From NCBI GenBank assembly GCA_900545605.1, contig UQZL01000053.1, positions 1-7,928 on the forward strand: a stretch of 7,928 nt of DNA, in the 5' to 3' direction. The notes under the pieces were generated by a model. The model saw only the letters and a list, made by a program, of their open reading frames with translations, was not told the DNA's origin and ran no database searches. Made by a program: the position numbers and the translations under genes. This DNA is from an uncultured Collinsella sp. (GTDB lineage Bacteria; Actinomycetota; Coriobacteriia; Coriobacteriales; Coriobacteriaceae). Positions 1 through 7,689 of the stretch are shown here, in pieces (position 1 is the stretch's first letter; each line of letters begins with the position of its first letter).

Positions 1-2194
<2,194 letters not shown>

Positions 2195-2207
2195 TGTTCT
2201 CCTTTAC

Positions 2208-2230
2208 CCCACAGGCCCCTTGCCTGCGGG
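2208..2230 (-). promoter_or_regulatory. Hairpin in the pnp leader directly upstream of the Shine-Dalgarno
   Basis: On the minus strand CCCGCAGGC and GCCTGTGGG form a nine-pair stem (one G-U) around a five-base loop, ending two bases before the AAAGGAG of pnp. A second small stem, CACGCT/AGCGTG, lies further upstream at 2263-2278. Structured pnp leaders control PNPase in Escherichia coli through RNase III and PNPase itself. Whether this one does so is not known, and no homology to that leader is claimed. Confidence 0.4.
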
Positions 2231-2297
2231 CTTCTCATGTGACGCGGGCCCCCTGCCCCCGCCACGCTGTAGAGCGTGATTGTTCACGCCCTTACAC

Positions 2298-2329
2298 AAA
2301 AAGAGCGCCCCGCTGCGCAGGACGCTCTT
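2298..2329 (-). terminator. Intrinsic terminator after rpsO
   Basis: Reading the minus strand, AAGAGCG (2329-2323) pairs with CGCTCTT (2307-2301) around a GC-rich interior, followed by a short T run from the AAAAA at 2298-2302. It starts 16 bases after the rpsO stop codon. It should end or attenuate rpsO transcription before pnp, giving a higher S15 than PNPase output unless read through. Confidence 0.8.
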
Positions 2330-2344
2330 AGCATGTACAAATCC

Positions 2345-2623
2345 TTACTGGATGTTGTCGCGGATGCCCAGAGCCTTGATGAGCTCACGGTACTCGACGA
2401 TGTCGTTCTTCTTGATGTAGGAGAGAAGACGACGACGACGGCCAACGAGCATGAGCAGGCCACGACGGGTGTGGAAGTCCTTCTGGTGGGACTTCATGTG
2501 CTCGGTCAGCTCCTTGATGCGCTCGGACAGGATGGCGACCTGAACCTTGGGGTTACCGGTATCGACCGGGGAGTTACCGAACTGGGCGGTCAGCTCCGCC
2601 TTGCGCTCTTTGGAAACAGTCAT
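2345..2623 (-). CDS. rpsO: 30S ribosomal protein S15
   Basis: 92-residue primary 16S rRNA-binding protein of the small-subunit platform. The start at 2623 gives MTVSKERKAEL and the usual family length. It is preceded by AAAGGTGA at good spacing, whereas the longer open frame upstream of it has no family resemblance. Diagnostic S15 segments are present: a TGNPKVQVAILSERI stretch, HxKDFHTRRGLLMLVGRRRRLL in the middle, and a C-terminal YxxLIxxLGIR. It sits between recO and pnp on the same strand. The GC-rich palindrome in its leader (separate entry) may be an autoregulatory site. Confidence 0.98.
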   Translation of the reverse strand: MTVSKERKAELTAQFGNSPVDTGNPKVQVAILSERIKELTEHMKSHQKDFHTRRGLLMLVGRRRRLLSYIKKNDIVEYRELIKALGIRDNIQ

Positions 2624-2643
2624 TGTTTCACCTTTCGTTTCGC

Positions 2644-2659
2644 GTCGCCCGCGGGCGAC
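2644..2659 (-). promoter_or_regulatory. Palindromic hairpin in the rpsO leader
   Basis: GTCGCCCGCGGGCGAC is a perfect 16-bp palindrome, able to fold as a six-pair GTCGCC/GGCGAC stem with a CGCG loop. It ends about 12 bases upstream of the rpsO AGGTGA. S15 represses its own mRNA through structurally different leader RNAs in several phyla, so an S15-binding role is plausible. A role as a DNA operator or plain mRNA stabiliser is equally open. Confidence 0.4.
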
Positions 2660-2761
2660 TCTATTCGCCTCGGACTGGGAAGCCGCCGGTGGAGCGAGCA
2701 TCCAAGGTCGAGGTACCAACAGGCCGGTATGTTACCACAAGCGGCGCGCGCCTGCACATCA

Positions 2762-3511
2762 TCACCGACCCAACATGAATTCCATCGTGCGGAGCCGCTG
2801 ATCGGTGTGCGTGGCGGCCCAAACATGCGAAAGCCCCAGCAAAAAAGCAGCCGTATGCGGATCGATCCGCTCGCCCATAAGGGTATCGAACGTCATGGAC
2901 ATCAGGGCGCGCAGCCATGCGACCTCGCCGGTTGAGACCAACTCGGCGCCCGGAACGCTCGACGCGCATGAGCCGCACATGAGGCCGCCCGCCTGGGGCG
3001 AAAAATACGACAGCATGGGGTCTCCGCACAGCACGCATGCCGAAAAATCGGGTCGGTAGCCAACGTGCGACAGCAGTTTAAAGACAAAGGCCGCCACGAG
3101 CAGGTCCATATGTGCCGAGTCGAGACCGCTGCCGACAAGCGTGAGCGCTCGCTGCGTGATGGCAAAGGTAAATGGATCCTCAGCATCCTCGAACGAGCAA
3201 GCGCGCGCAACCTCGGCAATCGCGCTGGCGGCACAGGTCGTCTCGTAGTCAGGAGCGGCACCGAGCGGCGCCTCCATAAGCTCCGCCTGGGAAACCACGT
3301 CGAGCGACCGTCCATGCGCGAGCAGCATATCAACGGTGCAGAAGAGCTCGCAACGGGCCGCAAGGCGACCGCCAGGCTTACGTGCGCCCTTAGCCACGGC
3401 ACGCACCTGCCGCCCCCGTTCGTCGAGCATCGTCAAAATCAGGTCGGTTTCCTTGAGCTTCGTCTTGTCGAGGACGAGCACCTTTGTGCGATATGTGCGA
3501 GAGCCTGCCAT
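2762..3511 (-). CDS. recO: DNA repair protein RecO
   Basis: 249-residue mediator that helps load RecA on SSB-coated gaps with RecR (RecFOR pathway). The N-terminus (about 1-80) is the RecO OB-fold, with SRTYRTKVLVLDKTKLKETD and the basic AVAKGARKPGGRL segment typical of the family. The rest is the helical C-terminal domain carrying a four-cysteine zinc site, C159-x2-C162 and C179-x2-C182. The start at 3511 fits the usual RecO N-terminus, although no strong Shine-Dalgarno precedes it; a small GCCGA/TCGGC hairpin does (3516-3535). It is the last recognisable chromosomal gene before the phage-like segment. That segment therefore inserted upstream of recO and may have replaced its original promoter region. 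Confidence 0.95.
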   Translation of the reverse strand: MAGSRTYRTKVLVLDKTKLKETDLILTMLDERGRQVRAVAKGARKPGGRLAARCELFCTVDMLLAHGRSLDVVSQAELMEAPLGAAPDYETTCAASAIAEVARACSFEDAEDPFTFAITQRALTLVGSGLDSAHMDLLVAAFVFKLLSHVGYRPDFSACVLCGDPMLSYFSPQAGGLMCGSCASSVPGAELVSTGEVAWLRALMSMTFDTLMGERIDPHTAAFLLGLSHVWAATHTDQRLRTMEFMLGR

Positions 3512-3560
3512 GAACGCCGAGGCTTAATCTTCGGCGGAGTAGTAGATAAGTGTTCTATAG

Positions 3561-3611
3561 GTCTCCATAGCGCTCCATAGTGCAGTTATACGTTTCCATA
3601 GGTCTCCATAG
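3561..3611. repeat. Four phased decamer direct repeats (consensus GTCTCCATAG) at the phage-chromosome junction
   Basis: Copies lie at 3561-3570, 3571-3580, 3592-3601 and 3602-3611. The first and last are identical (GTCTCCATAG); all four share TCCATAG. Offsets of 10, 21 and 10 bp put every copy on the same DNA face. One inverted near-copy (TTATGGA) is at 3630-3636. Such phased decamers resemble integrase arm-type sites or binding sites of a repressor or excisionase. They also lie in the region where recO should be promoted. Function is inferred from pattern only. Confidence 0.6.
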
Positions 3612-3666
3612 TAGTGCATATTTCAGAACTTATGGACTGAGTTAGGACGCGGATAGACCCGTAGAC

Positions 3667-3707
3667 AAAAATAGCCCCCGTCTCCTATCACTGGGAAACG
3701 GGGGCTA
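3667..3707 (-). terminator. Intrinsic terminator of the lysis module
   Basis: TAGCCCCCGT (3672-3681) and ACGGGGGCTA (3698-3707) form a perfect ten-pair stem with a 16-base loop. On the minus strand the stem is followed by TTTTTG, which suits leftward transcripts leaving the small membrane protein gene. The plus side has no T run, so termination should act only leftward. It would keep phage late transcription out of recO. Confidence 0.88.
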
Positions 3708-3742
3708 ATAACCTCAAACGAGGTTTGTATTGCGCCTTTAAT

Positions 3743-3841
3743 TTAATCGTCTCGGAACGCGCCGACGAGGCATAGGGCCAAGAAGAAAATCATGCTGCCG
3801 AAGGTGGAGCCGAGAATAAAGGCGATTACCAAACCCATCAT
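3743..3841 (-). CDS. 32-residue membrane protein coupled to the endolysin (DUF3789-like)
   Basis: The start ATG at 3841-3839 overlaps the endolysin TGA as ATGA, so translation is probably coupled. A second ATG follows at once. The product begins MMGLVIAFILGSTFG and is one hydrophobic span (about residues 3-28, with glycines and small residues) ending in AFRDD. Size and pattern resemble the DUF3789 family of tiny membrane proteins found in gut actinobacterial and Firmicute phage lysis regions; this is from memory of the pattern and not tested. It could help the holin or form an antiholin. The frame is open, ends in TAA, and is followed by the lysis terminator 36 bases later. Confidence 0.65.
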   Translation of the reverse strand: MMGLVIAFILGSTFGSMIFFLALCLVGAFRDD

Positions 3842-4977
3842 CGGCGTGTGCCGTCAGACACGTAGCACTGGAGACGATCAAGCGCGTATCCGTAGATGCC
3901 AGCATAGTCATCGCCGCCGTAGGTGGAACCGTCATCGCAGACCTCATCGTGCCAGTTTGCGTGTGCAACGTCCTGAGCACGGTAGTAGACCTGCTTGTAC
4001 TCGCCAGACGGTGTGATGTAGTACATCATCACGCCATCGATGGTCTGGCCCCAGATGCCCGCCATGCCATTTACGGAATCGTTGTAGTTGGCGGTCTGCA
4101 CCCAATCCAGCCATCCACTCTCCTTGGTGTGGACACGGTAGCGCAGCGTGCCGCTATCCACCCACGCGATCAGCATGTCATGGGAGCCGTAGGGCATACC
4201 AGCGAAGCCCTCGCTGTTGGAATCATTGAAGTTGGTTACGGCATCATTCCACGCACCGTAGCGGTTGTGCAGCGCATAGTGGATGTTGACGCTTTTGCCC
4301 GTGGACTTCGGGAAGCTCGTGCGAGCAACAGAAGTGGAGGGCTGATAGGTGCCGCCGTTAGCATCGGTCGGTGCGGTCGGCGCGATGTAGCCGCTTCCGA
4401 GGTAAGCTGCCACGGCCTGCTTGAACTCGGCCCACGTCTTGCCGTACTGGCGGAAATAGCCGTTAGGATCGGTATGGTCGGAGCCGCCCCAGATACGAGC
4501 CGCCTGATAGTGGCTCAAGAGTCGGGACGTGTCCCAGCCGTGGGCACGCAGCTCGTCGCCAGCCCACTTGACGGCCTCGTTCCACTGCTTGGCAAAGTCG
4601 CTGGCGTTGGTGGCGTGAGCAAGCTCGATACCGACCGTGGCGTAGTTTCCATTGCCCACGTGCCAGCACAAGCGGTTCTCGGGCACCGTGTTGTACACGG
4701 TGGAACCGTCAAGCTCCATAACATGGTGGACAGCATAGGTATCATTACCGCGCCAATACAGAACATGGTTCCACGCGGACGCACCGGGGTTCGCCGTTTC
4801 GTGGATAACCAAGTACTGGGCGTTGAGGTAGCCGTGTCCATTGCTCACGTAGGCATCTTGGCTTTGGTAGGCTTCGGCGCTGAGTGGAGCGGCAAGCGCT
4901 GCCACAAGGGCGAGGACAACAGCAAAGGCGCTACGGAGAGGGAGCTTGCGCTTAGGCTCGGTCTCAGTCTCGGTCAT
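3838..4977 (-). CDS. Secreted N-acetylmuramoyl-L-alanine amidase (phage endolysin, Amidase_2)
   Basis: Cuts the amide bond between N-acetylmuramic acid and L-alanine in peptidoglycan. I start at ATG 4977 (379 residues) because AGGTGG sits five bases upstream; a GTG nine bases earlier would add three residues (numbering below uses that longer form). A basic stretch, a hydrophobic core (about 18-36) and AEA-Y form a signal peptide. The zinc amidase domain spans about 50-195: H62 in VIHETAN, E121 in GIELA, H159 in LLSHY and D173 in HTDPNGYF. A Pro/Thr linker follows (about 200-230). The last 150 residues hold two to three repeats with a Y-x-x-H/A...W...AG(I/M) pattern, similar to ChW-type wall-binding repeats. 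The start overlaps the holin 3' end by 14 bases. A signal peptide beside a holin suggests export by the host Sec system, with the holin triggering activity. Confidence 0.92.
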   Translation of the reverse strand: MTETETEPKRKLPLRSAFAVVLALVAALAAPLSAEAYQSQDAYVSNGHGYLNAQYLVIHETANPGASAWNHVLYWRGNDTYAVHHVMELDGSTVYNTVPENRLCWHVGNGNYATVGIELAHATNASDFAKQWNEAVKWAGDELRAHGWDTSRLLSHYQAARIWGGSDHTDPNGYFRQYGKTWAEFKQAVAAYLGSGYIAPTAPTDANGGTYQPSTSVARTSFPKSTGKSVNIHYALHNRYGAWNDAVTNFNDSNSEGFAGMPYGSHDMLIAWVDSGTLRYRVHTKESGWLDWVQTANYNDSVNGMAGIWGQTIDGVMMYYITPSGEYKQVYYRAQDVAHANWHDEVCDDGSTYGGDDYAGIYGYALDRLQCYVSDGTRR

Positions 4978-5194
4978 GCTCTCCACCTGCTTTCAGGCGA
5001 GCTGCATCGACCGCTTGCTCAGCTGCTGCGTAGATCGCGGCGCTCACCACTCCACAGACCGTGCCGATAATGGCTACAGTCTCGTTACTTGTAGTGATGC
5101 CTGCGATGCTAGCCGCCACGCTGCCGAGAAAAGCAGCAGCGCAAAGCCAGAACTTACGGCTGGTCAGTTTCTTGACAATATCTTCGGTAGTCAT
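4964..5194 (-). CDS. Phage holin, small two-span membrane protein
   Basis: 76 residues. A short polar N-terminus containing KLTSRKFW is followed by two hydrophobic segments (about 15-34 and 40-58) separated by TTSNET, then AIYAAAEQAVDAARLK and a charged tail. The TSRKFW start, Gly/Ala-rich spans and Y-x-x-x-E-x-x-VDA end are typical of Gram-positive phage holins found directly before amidase endolysins. The start at 5194 has AGGAGG four bases upstream, and that site overlaps the stop of the preceding gene. It should form membrane lesions that time lysis. Confidence 0.8.
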   Translation of the reverse strand: MTTEDIVKKLTSRKFWLCAAAFLGSVAASIAGITTSNETVAIIGTVCGVVSAAIYAAAEQAVDAARLKAGGEHDRD

Positions 5195-5202
5195 AATTCC
5201 TC

Positions 5203-5616
5203 CTATCTACCTTTTTCTTTGTCGTAGAGCAGGTCAACCCGGTCACAGATGTGGTCGACCTTCTCGGCCATTCCTTGGCTTCTCGCCTGACTGTGCGCGA
5301 GGTCGTTGTGCAAGACCTCGTTAGACGTGACGACCGATTCCATGAGGGTCTTCATGGCTTCCATCAGTGAGTTCGAGCGCTCCATCTGGGCGGCGATTCG
5401 CCCCTCCATCTCAGACCGCTCACGATCGCGCTGGGCACGCTCCTTGACTTCATCCTGCTTGCGCTCTTCGCGCTTCAGGTCAATCTCGCCCTTGCGCTCG
5501 TTCTGGCGCTTGTACTCTTCGAGAAATTGCTTTCCGAAGTAAAAGGCGATGAGCGCCAGTGCTGCGCCACCTAGCCAGCCTGGACCATAAGGCGCGAAGA
5601 GTTTGAGCACTTCCAT
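5203..5616 (-). CDS. Membrane-anchored coiled-coil protein of the lysis module, unknown function
   Basis: 137 residues. A single hydrophobic span (about 14-27, WLGGAALALIAFYF) is followed by a long, highly charged helix (about 30-135), rich in Lys/Arg/Glu/Gln with heptad-like spacing and strongly predicted by eye as coiled coil. GGAGGTGA precedes ATG 5616 by four bases, one of the strongest sites in the window. Its TAG stop lies inside the holin ribosome binding site, so the two are tightly coupled. I do not recognise the family. Position suggests a holin partner, a spanin-like or XhlA-like factor, or a regulator of lysis, none of which the sequence proves. Confidence 0.85.
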   Translation of the reverse strand: MEVLKLFAPYGPGWLGGAALALIAFYFGKQFLEEYKRQNERKGEIDLKREERKQDEVKERAQRDRERSEMEGRIAAQMERSNSLMEAMKTLMESVVTSNEVLHNDLAHSQARSQGMAEKVDHICDRVDLLYDKEKGR

Positions 5617-5689
5617 CCACTCACCTCCCCTCTCCTACGCTTGGAATTAATTGCGAGTATCAAGCCGCCGTCCCCCGCGTTTTAAAGCC

Positions 5690-5743
5690 AAAAATCCCAG
5701 ACGAAATGCGGAGGTCTACCATGCAAAACGTCTGGGATTTTTT
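5690..5743. promoter_or_regulatory. 14-bp inverted repeat enclosing the leader start: bidirectional terminator or attenuator
   Basis: AAAAATCCCAGACG (5690-5703) and CGTCTGGGATTTTT (5729-5742) are perfect inverted copies around a 25-base loop. Both strands end in a T run after a GC-containing stem, so it could terminate in either direction. The loop presents GGAGG and the ATG of the leader ORF, and the right arm is leader coding sequence, so ribosomes on the leader would melt the stem. The long loop is unusual for a plain terminator. A protein or recombinase binding site is the alternative. Confidence 0.65.
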
Positions 5744-5756
5744 AGAGATTGGATAG
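5721..5756 (+). CDS. 11-codon leader peptide upstream of the recombinase (MQNVWDFLEIG)
   Basis: ATG 5721 follows GGAGG (5710-5714) at six bases, a far better site than anything before the recombinase start. The frame ends in TAG at 5754-5756, six bases before the recombinase ATG and in the same frame. Codons 3-8 overlap the right arm of the inverted repeat. This arrangement suggests translational coupling or reinitiation, and possibly translation-controlled antitermination. The alternative is that TAG is a mutation or a readthrough codon in a 14-codon N-terminal extension of the recombinase. Confidence 0.55.
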   Translation: MQNVWDFLEIG

Positions 5757-5762
5757 CCAAAA

Positions 5763-6629
5763 ATGCTGTTTTCAGATGCCACCGCCGAGTACATGGCCGA
5801 CAAGGGCAAGCGTCTCCGCGCCACCACTCTTGAGGGCTATCGCAGCGCCATCCGCTGCCACCTGATGCCGATGTGGGGTGAGCGCGAGATCGAGACGATC
5901 AGCTTTGAAGAGGTTCAAGATTGGGTCGATTCGTTCGACCTCCCCGGTGCCGCCGAGAAGGCATACAAAACTTTCCGTCAGATCTACCGCTGGGTGCTGC
6001 GCCGCCACCAGCTCAGAATCTGGGACGTGACGCAGGGCGTAGAGCTGCCGAAAAAGCCCACAGTGCGCCGCCCCACGTTGACCGCCGAGCAGGAGCGCGT
6101 GACGCTTAAAGCCATCGTCGGGCAACCATTCGAGGTCGCAGTGCTCTTGGGTGCCGCGCTCGGGCTGCGCCGCTGCGAGGCGTGCGCGGTGAGAATCGAG
6201 GATGTGGACTGGCGTAGCGGATGGGTTCACGTACAGCGCGGACTACATGTCGTAGGCGGAGAGGTCGTGGAGACGGGATGCAAGACCAAACTGTCAGACC
6301 GCAAACTCAAGCTGCCGCGATTCGCGCTTGAGCGCCTGCGAGCGATACGAGGTGCCCGCAGGTCTGGTCGCCTATGCCTGCTTGACCCCAACGCCGTGGC
6401 CCGCAAGTTCCGCGCGTTCTGCAAGCGATTCGACCTGCCCCACGTACCGATGACATGCCTGCGCCACAGCTGGGCGACCATATCGCTGGAGCATGGTGCC
6501 GCCATCGAGGACATAGCCGTGGCGTTGGGGCATTCCACGGTCAATACCGCCATGTCGCACTACCTGCAAAGTTTCAGGACGGTCGTTGCTAGGGCGAGCG
6601 ATTCATACACGGCAGCTATGGAGTGGTGA
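5763..6629 (+). CDS. Tyrosine site-specific recombinase, probable cassette-switching (shufflon-type) enzyme
   Basis: 288 residues. Residues 1-95 form the SAM-like core-binding domain (TTLEGYRSAIRCHLMPMWG at 21-39). The catalytic domain follows, with R136 in ALGLRRCEA, K176 in TKLSDRKLKLP, T-C-L-R234-H235 in the box II position, H257 in ALGHS and nucleophile Y267 in SHYLQS. Box II normally reads H-x-L-R-H; here threonine (T231) replaces the first histidine. There is no recognisable arm-binding domain before the core-binding domain, unlike lambda-type prophage integrases. The start at 5763 fits the domain start but has a weak ribosome site and lies six bases after the leader stop, so coupling is likely. 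The TGA stop shares a base with the first direct repeat of the cassette array. Its position suggests that it acts on those repeats; a role as prophage integrase cannot be excluded. Confidence 0.9.
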   Translation: MLFSDATAEYMADKGKRLRATTLEGYRSAIRCHLMPMWGEREIETISFEEVQDWVDSFDLPGAAEKAYKTFRQIYRWVLRRHQLRIWDVTQGVELPKKPTVRRPTLTAEQERVTLKAIVGQPFEVAVLLGAALGLRRCEACAVRIEDVDWRSGWVHVQRGLHVVGGEVVETGCKTKLSDRKLKLPRFALERLRAIRGARRSGRLCLLDPNAVARKFRAFCKRFDLPHVPMTCLRHSWATISLEHGAAIEDIAVALGHSTVNTAMSHYLQSFRTVVARASDSYTAAMEW

Positions 6630-6816
6630 TTCCGTATCCCGTGTTCAGTTCGCGCAGGAGGGAACGGTCTTCCGAGTCTCGTACACCGCCGATGACGGAG
6701 TGCTACAGCTCTCGATTGCGGGCACGCCGATGTCTGTCTGGTTTGACAAAAAGAGCGGCATCGGAATCTGGGATTCAAACGAAAAGAAGAACTATGTATG
6801 CAGGTTTGTAGAATAG
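6628..6816 (+). CDS. Silent C-terminal cassette 1 (beta-domain type A), no start codon of its own
   Basis: Reads D-S-V-S then 58 residues in the array frame, ending in TAG just before the second repeat. The interior alternates hydrophobic and polar residues (VFRVSYTADD, LQLSIAG), as in a small beta sandwich. The end GIGIWDSNEKK...VCRFVE matches the ends of cassettes 4 and 6 in pattern. It directly follows the recombinase stop but is in another frame from it, so it is not an extension of that protein. No Shine-Dalgarno and start pair is seen at its 5' end, so expression should require fusion to a gene upstream of the repeat. Confidence 0.75.
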   Translation, partial: DSVSRVQFAQEGTVFRVSYTADDGVLQLSIAGTPMSVWFDKKSGIGIWDSNEKKNYVCRFVE

Positions 6817-7071
6817 CATTCCGTATCCAAGCTATATGCCACAGAAGTTACGGACATGGATAACCCACCGAATTGCATAATGTTTGCAACGACTGTCAAC
6901 CCAAAAGGACTTCCCAGCTATTTTGGAAGCAATGCGGCGCTAGTTATACAGCAGAACCCCGGAGCGACATACTCTGCGCAGTTCGCCTTCTCGTTCGGTG
7001 GAAAAGTCGCGATGCGAATGCGACGCAACTCAACGAGTTGGGATAACTGGAAGTATCTAACACCGCAGTAG
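6817..7071 (+). CDS. Silent C-terminal cassette 2, tail-fibre knob-like domain
   Basis: 84 residues starting HSVSKLYATEV and ending in TAG. The pattern A-L-V-I-Q-Q-N...Y-S-A-Q-F-A-F-S-F-G-G-K-V-A-M-R-M...W-D-N-W-K-Y-L resembles the C-terminal knob of phage and pyocin tail fibres: a Q-containing strand, a glycine turn, an R-M-R strand and a final W-x-x-W. This is the best functional clue in the array and suggests receptor binding. An internal ATG occurs at 6856 but has no ribosome site before it. It is not an obvious copy of the other cassettes, apart from a short shared P/L-N-C-I motif. Confidence 0.78.
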   Translation, partial: HSVSKLYATEVTDMDNPPNCIMFATTVNPKGLPSYFGSNAALVIQQNPGATYSAQFAFSFGGKVAMRMRRNSTSWDNWKYLTPQ

Positions 7072-7206
7072 CATTCCGTATCCTCGATGGTCACAAAAGG
7101 TGACGCAGAGGTAATTCAGCTCAGTTGGGAAAACCTAGACGGAGAGAACTACCTTTGCGTCCGCGTCAACTACGTACTGGCTGTAAAAATCAAGGCGAAC
7201 GTGTAA
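7072..7206 (+). CDS. Silent C-terminal cassette 3, shortest (44 residues)
   Basis: Begins HSVSSMVTKGD and ends KIKANV with TAA, followed by one GAG codon before the next repeat. It is the only complete cassette whose stop is TAA and does not abut the repeat. Strand-like segments EVIQLSWEN, NYLCVRVNY and LAVKIKANV suggest a minimal three-strand sheet, perhaps a shortened relative of the type A domain. No start codon or ribosome site of its own. Confidence 0.7.
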   Translation, partial: HSVSSMVTKGDAEVIQLSWENLDGENYLCVRVNYVLAVKIKANV

Positions 7207-7209
7207 GAG

Positions 7210-7404
7210 CATTCCGTATGCCAGCTCGACTCGGACGGTAGTACAACCGAGTGTACGGTCAGTCTCACCAGTGGCAGAGAGATTATCATCACCGTCAAAA
7301 ACGGTATTGGGCAATGCGTGTCGCTGAATTGCTATGCCAGCGAGATTGTCTTGTATGACGAGGTGACGAAGGAACGAATCGGCACCTATGTCAAGACGAG
7401 ATAG
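7210..7404 (+). CDS. Silent C-terminal cassette 4 (beta-domain type A)
   Basis: 64 residues. The fourth position is Cys (HSVC) because this repeat has TATGC instead of TATCC. Strands CTVSLTSG, REIIITVKNG and SLNCYASEIVLYD are followed by the shared ending D-E-x-T-K-x-x-I-x-x-Y-x-K, comparable to cassettes 1 and 6. It ends in TAG at the repeat. Three cysteines (codon 4 plus two interior) are more than in most neighbours. Confidence 0.74.
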   Translation, partial: HSVCQLDSDGSTTECTVSLTSGREIIITVKNGIGQCVSLNCYASEIVLYDEVTKERIGTYVKTR

Positions 7405-7689
7405 CATTCCGTATCCCCGTTTAAAACGTTTGCTACAAATGACAAAAGCAGCGTGACGCTGTCGTTTGAATCCGCCAACCATTCGACAGCGTTTCTGATT
7501 ATCGACAATAACGGCAACCCGAGCGCCATTTTCCTGAATTGCATAACCTCGACGAGTGAGATTCTTGCAGGTCAGAGTCTTAACATCACATTCCAGAACA
7601 AAACGACGGCCGTGATAAAAACCCCAAACTGGTCTTTCGGAGTGGTCATGACGCCGATGGGCTATGACTGCTCCATTTCGGTTGCATAG
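7405..7689 (+). CDS. Silent C-terminal cassette 5, longest (94 residues)
   Basis: Begins HSVSPFKTFATND and ends CSISVA with TAG. The content is beta-like and rich in Ser, Thr and Asn (SVTLSFESAN, AFLIIDNNGN, SLNITFQNKTTAVI), as often seen in fibre tips and adhesive domains. The L-N-C-I motif uses the same bases as in cassette 2 (GAATTGCATAA). An in-frame ATG at 7438 near its start has no convincing ribosome site. No clear family recognised. Confidence 0.75.
   Translation, partial: HSVSPFKTFATNDKSSVTLSFESANHSTAFLIIDNNGNPSAIFLNCITSTSEILAGQSLNITFQNKTTAVIKTPNWSFGVVMTPMGYDCSISVA

Noticed and set aside
3949..5070. Plus-strand open frame of 373 codons over the endolysin
   Set aside because: Antisense to the amidase, with no domain pattern and no ribosome site; GC-driven shadow.
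5617..5689. Promoters for the divergent lysis and recombinase genes
   Set aside because: AT-rich patches exist (around 5641-5660 and 5681-5686), but I could not find a -35/-10 pair at acceptable spacing on either strand.
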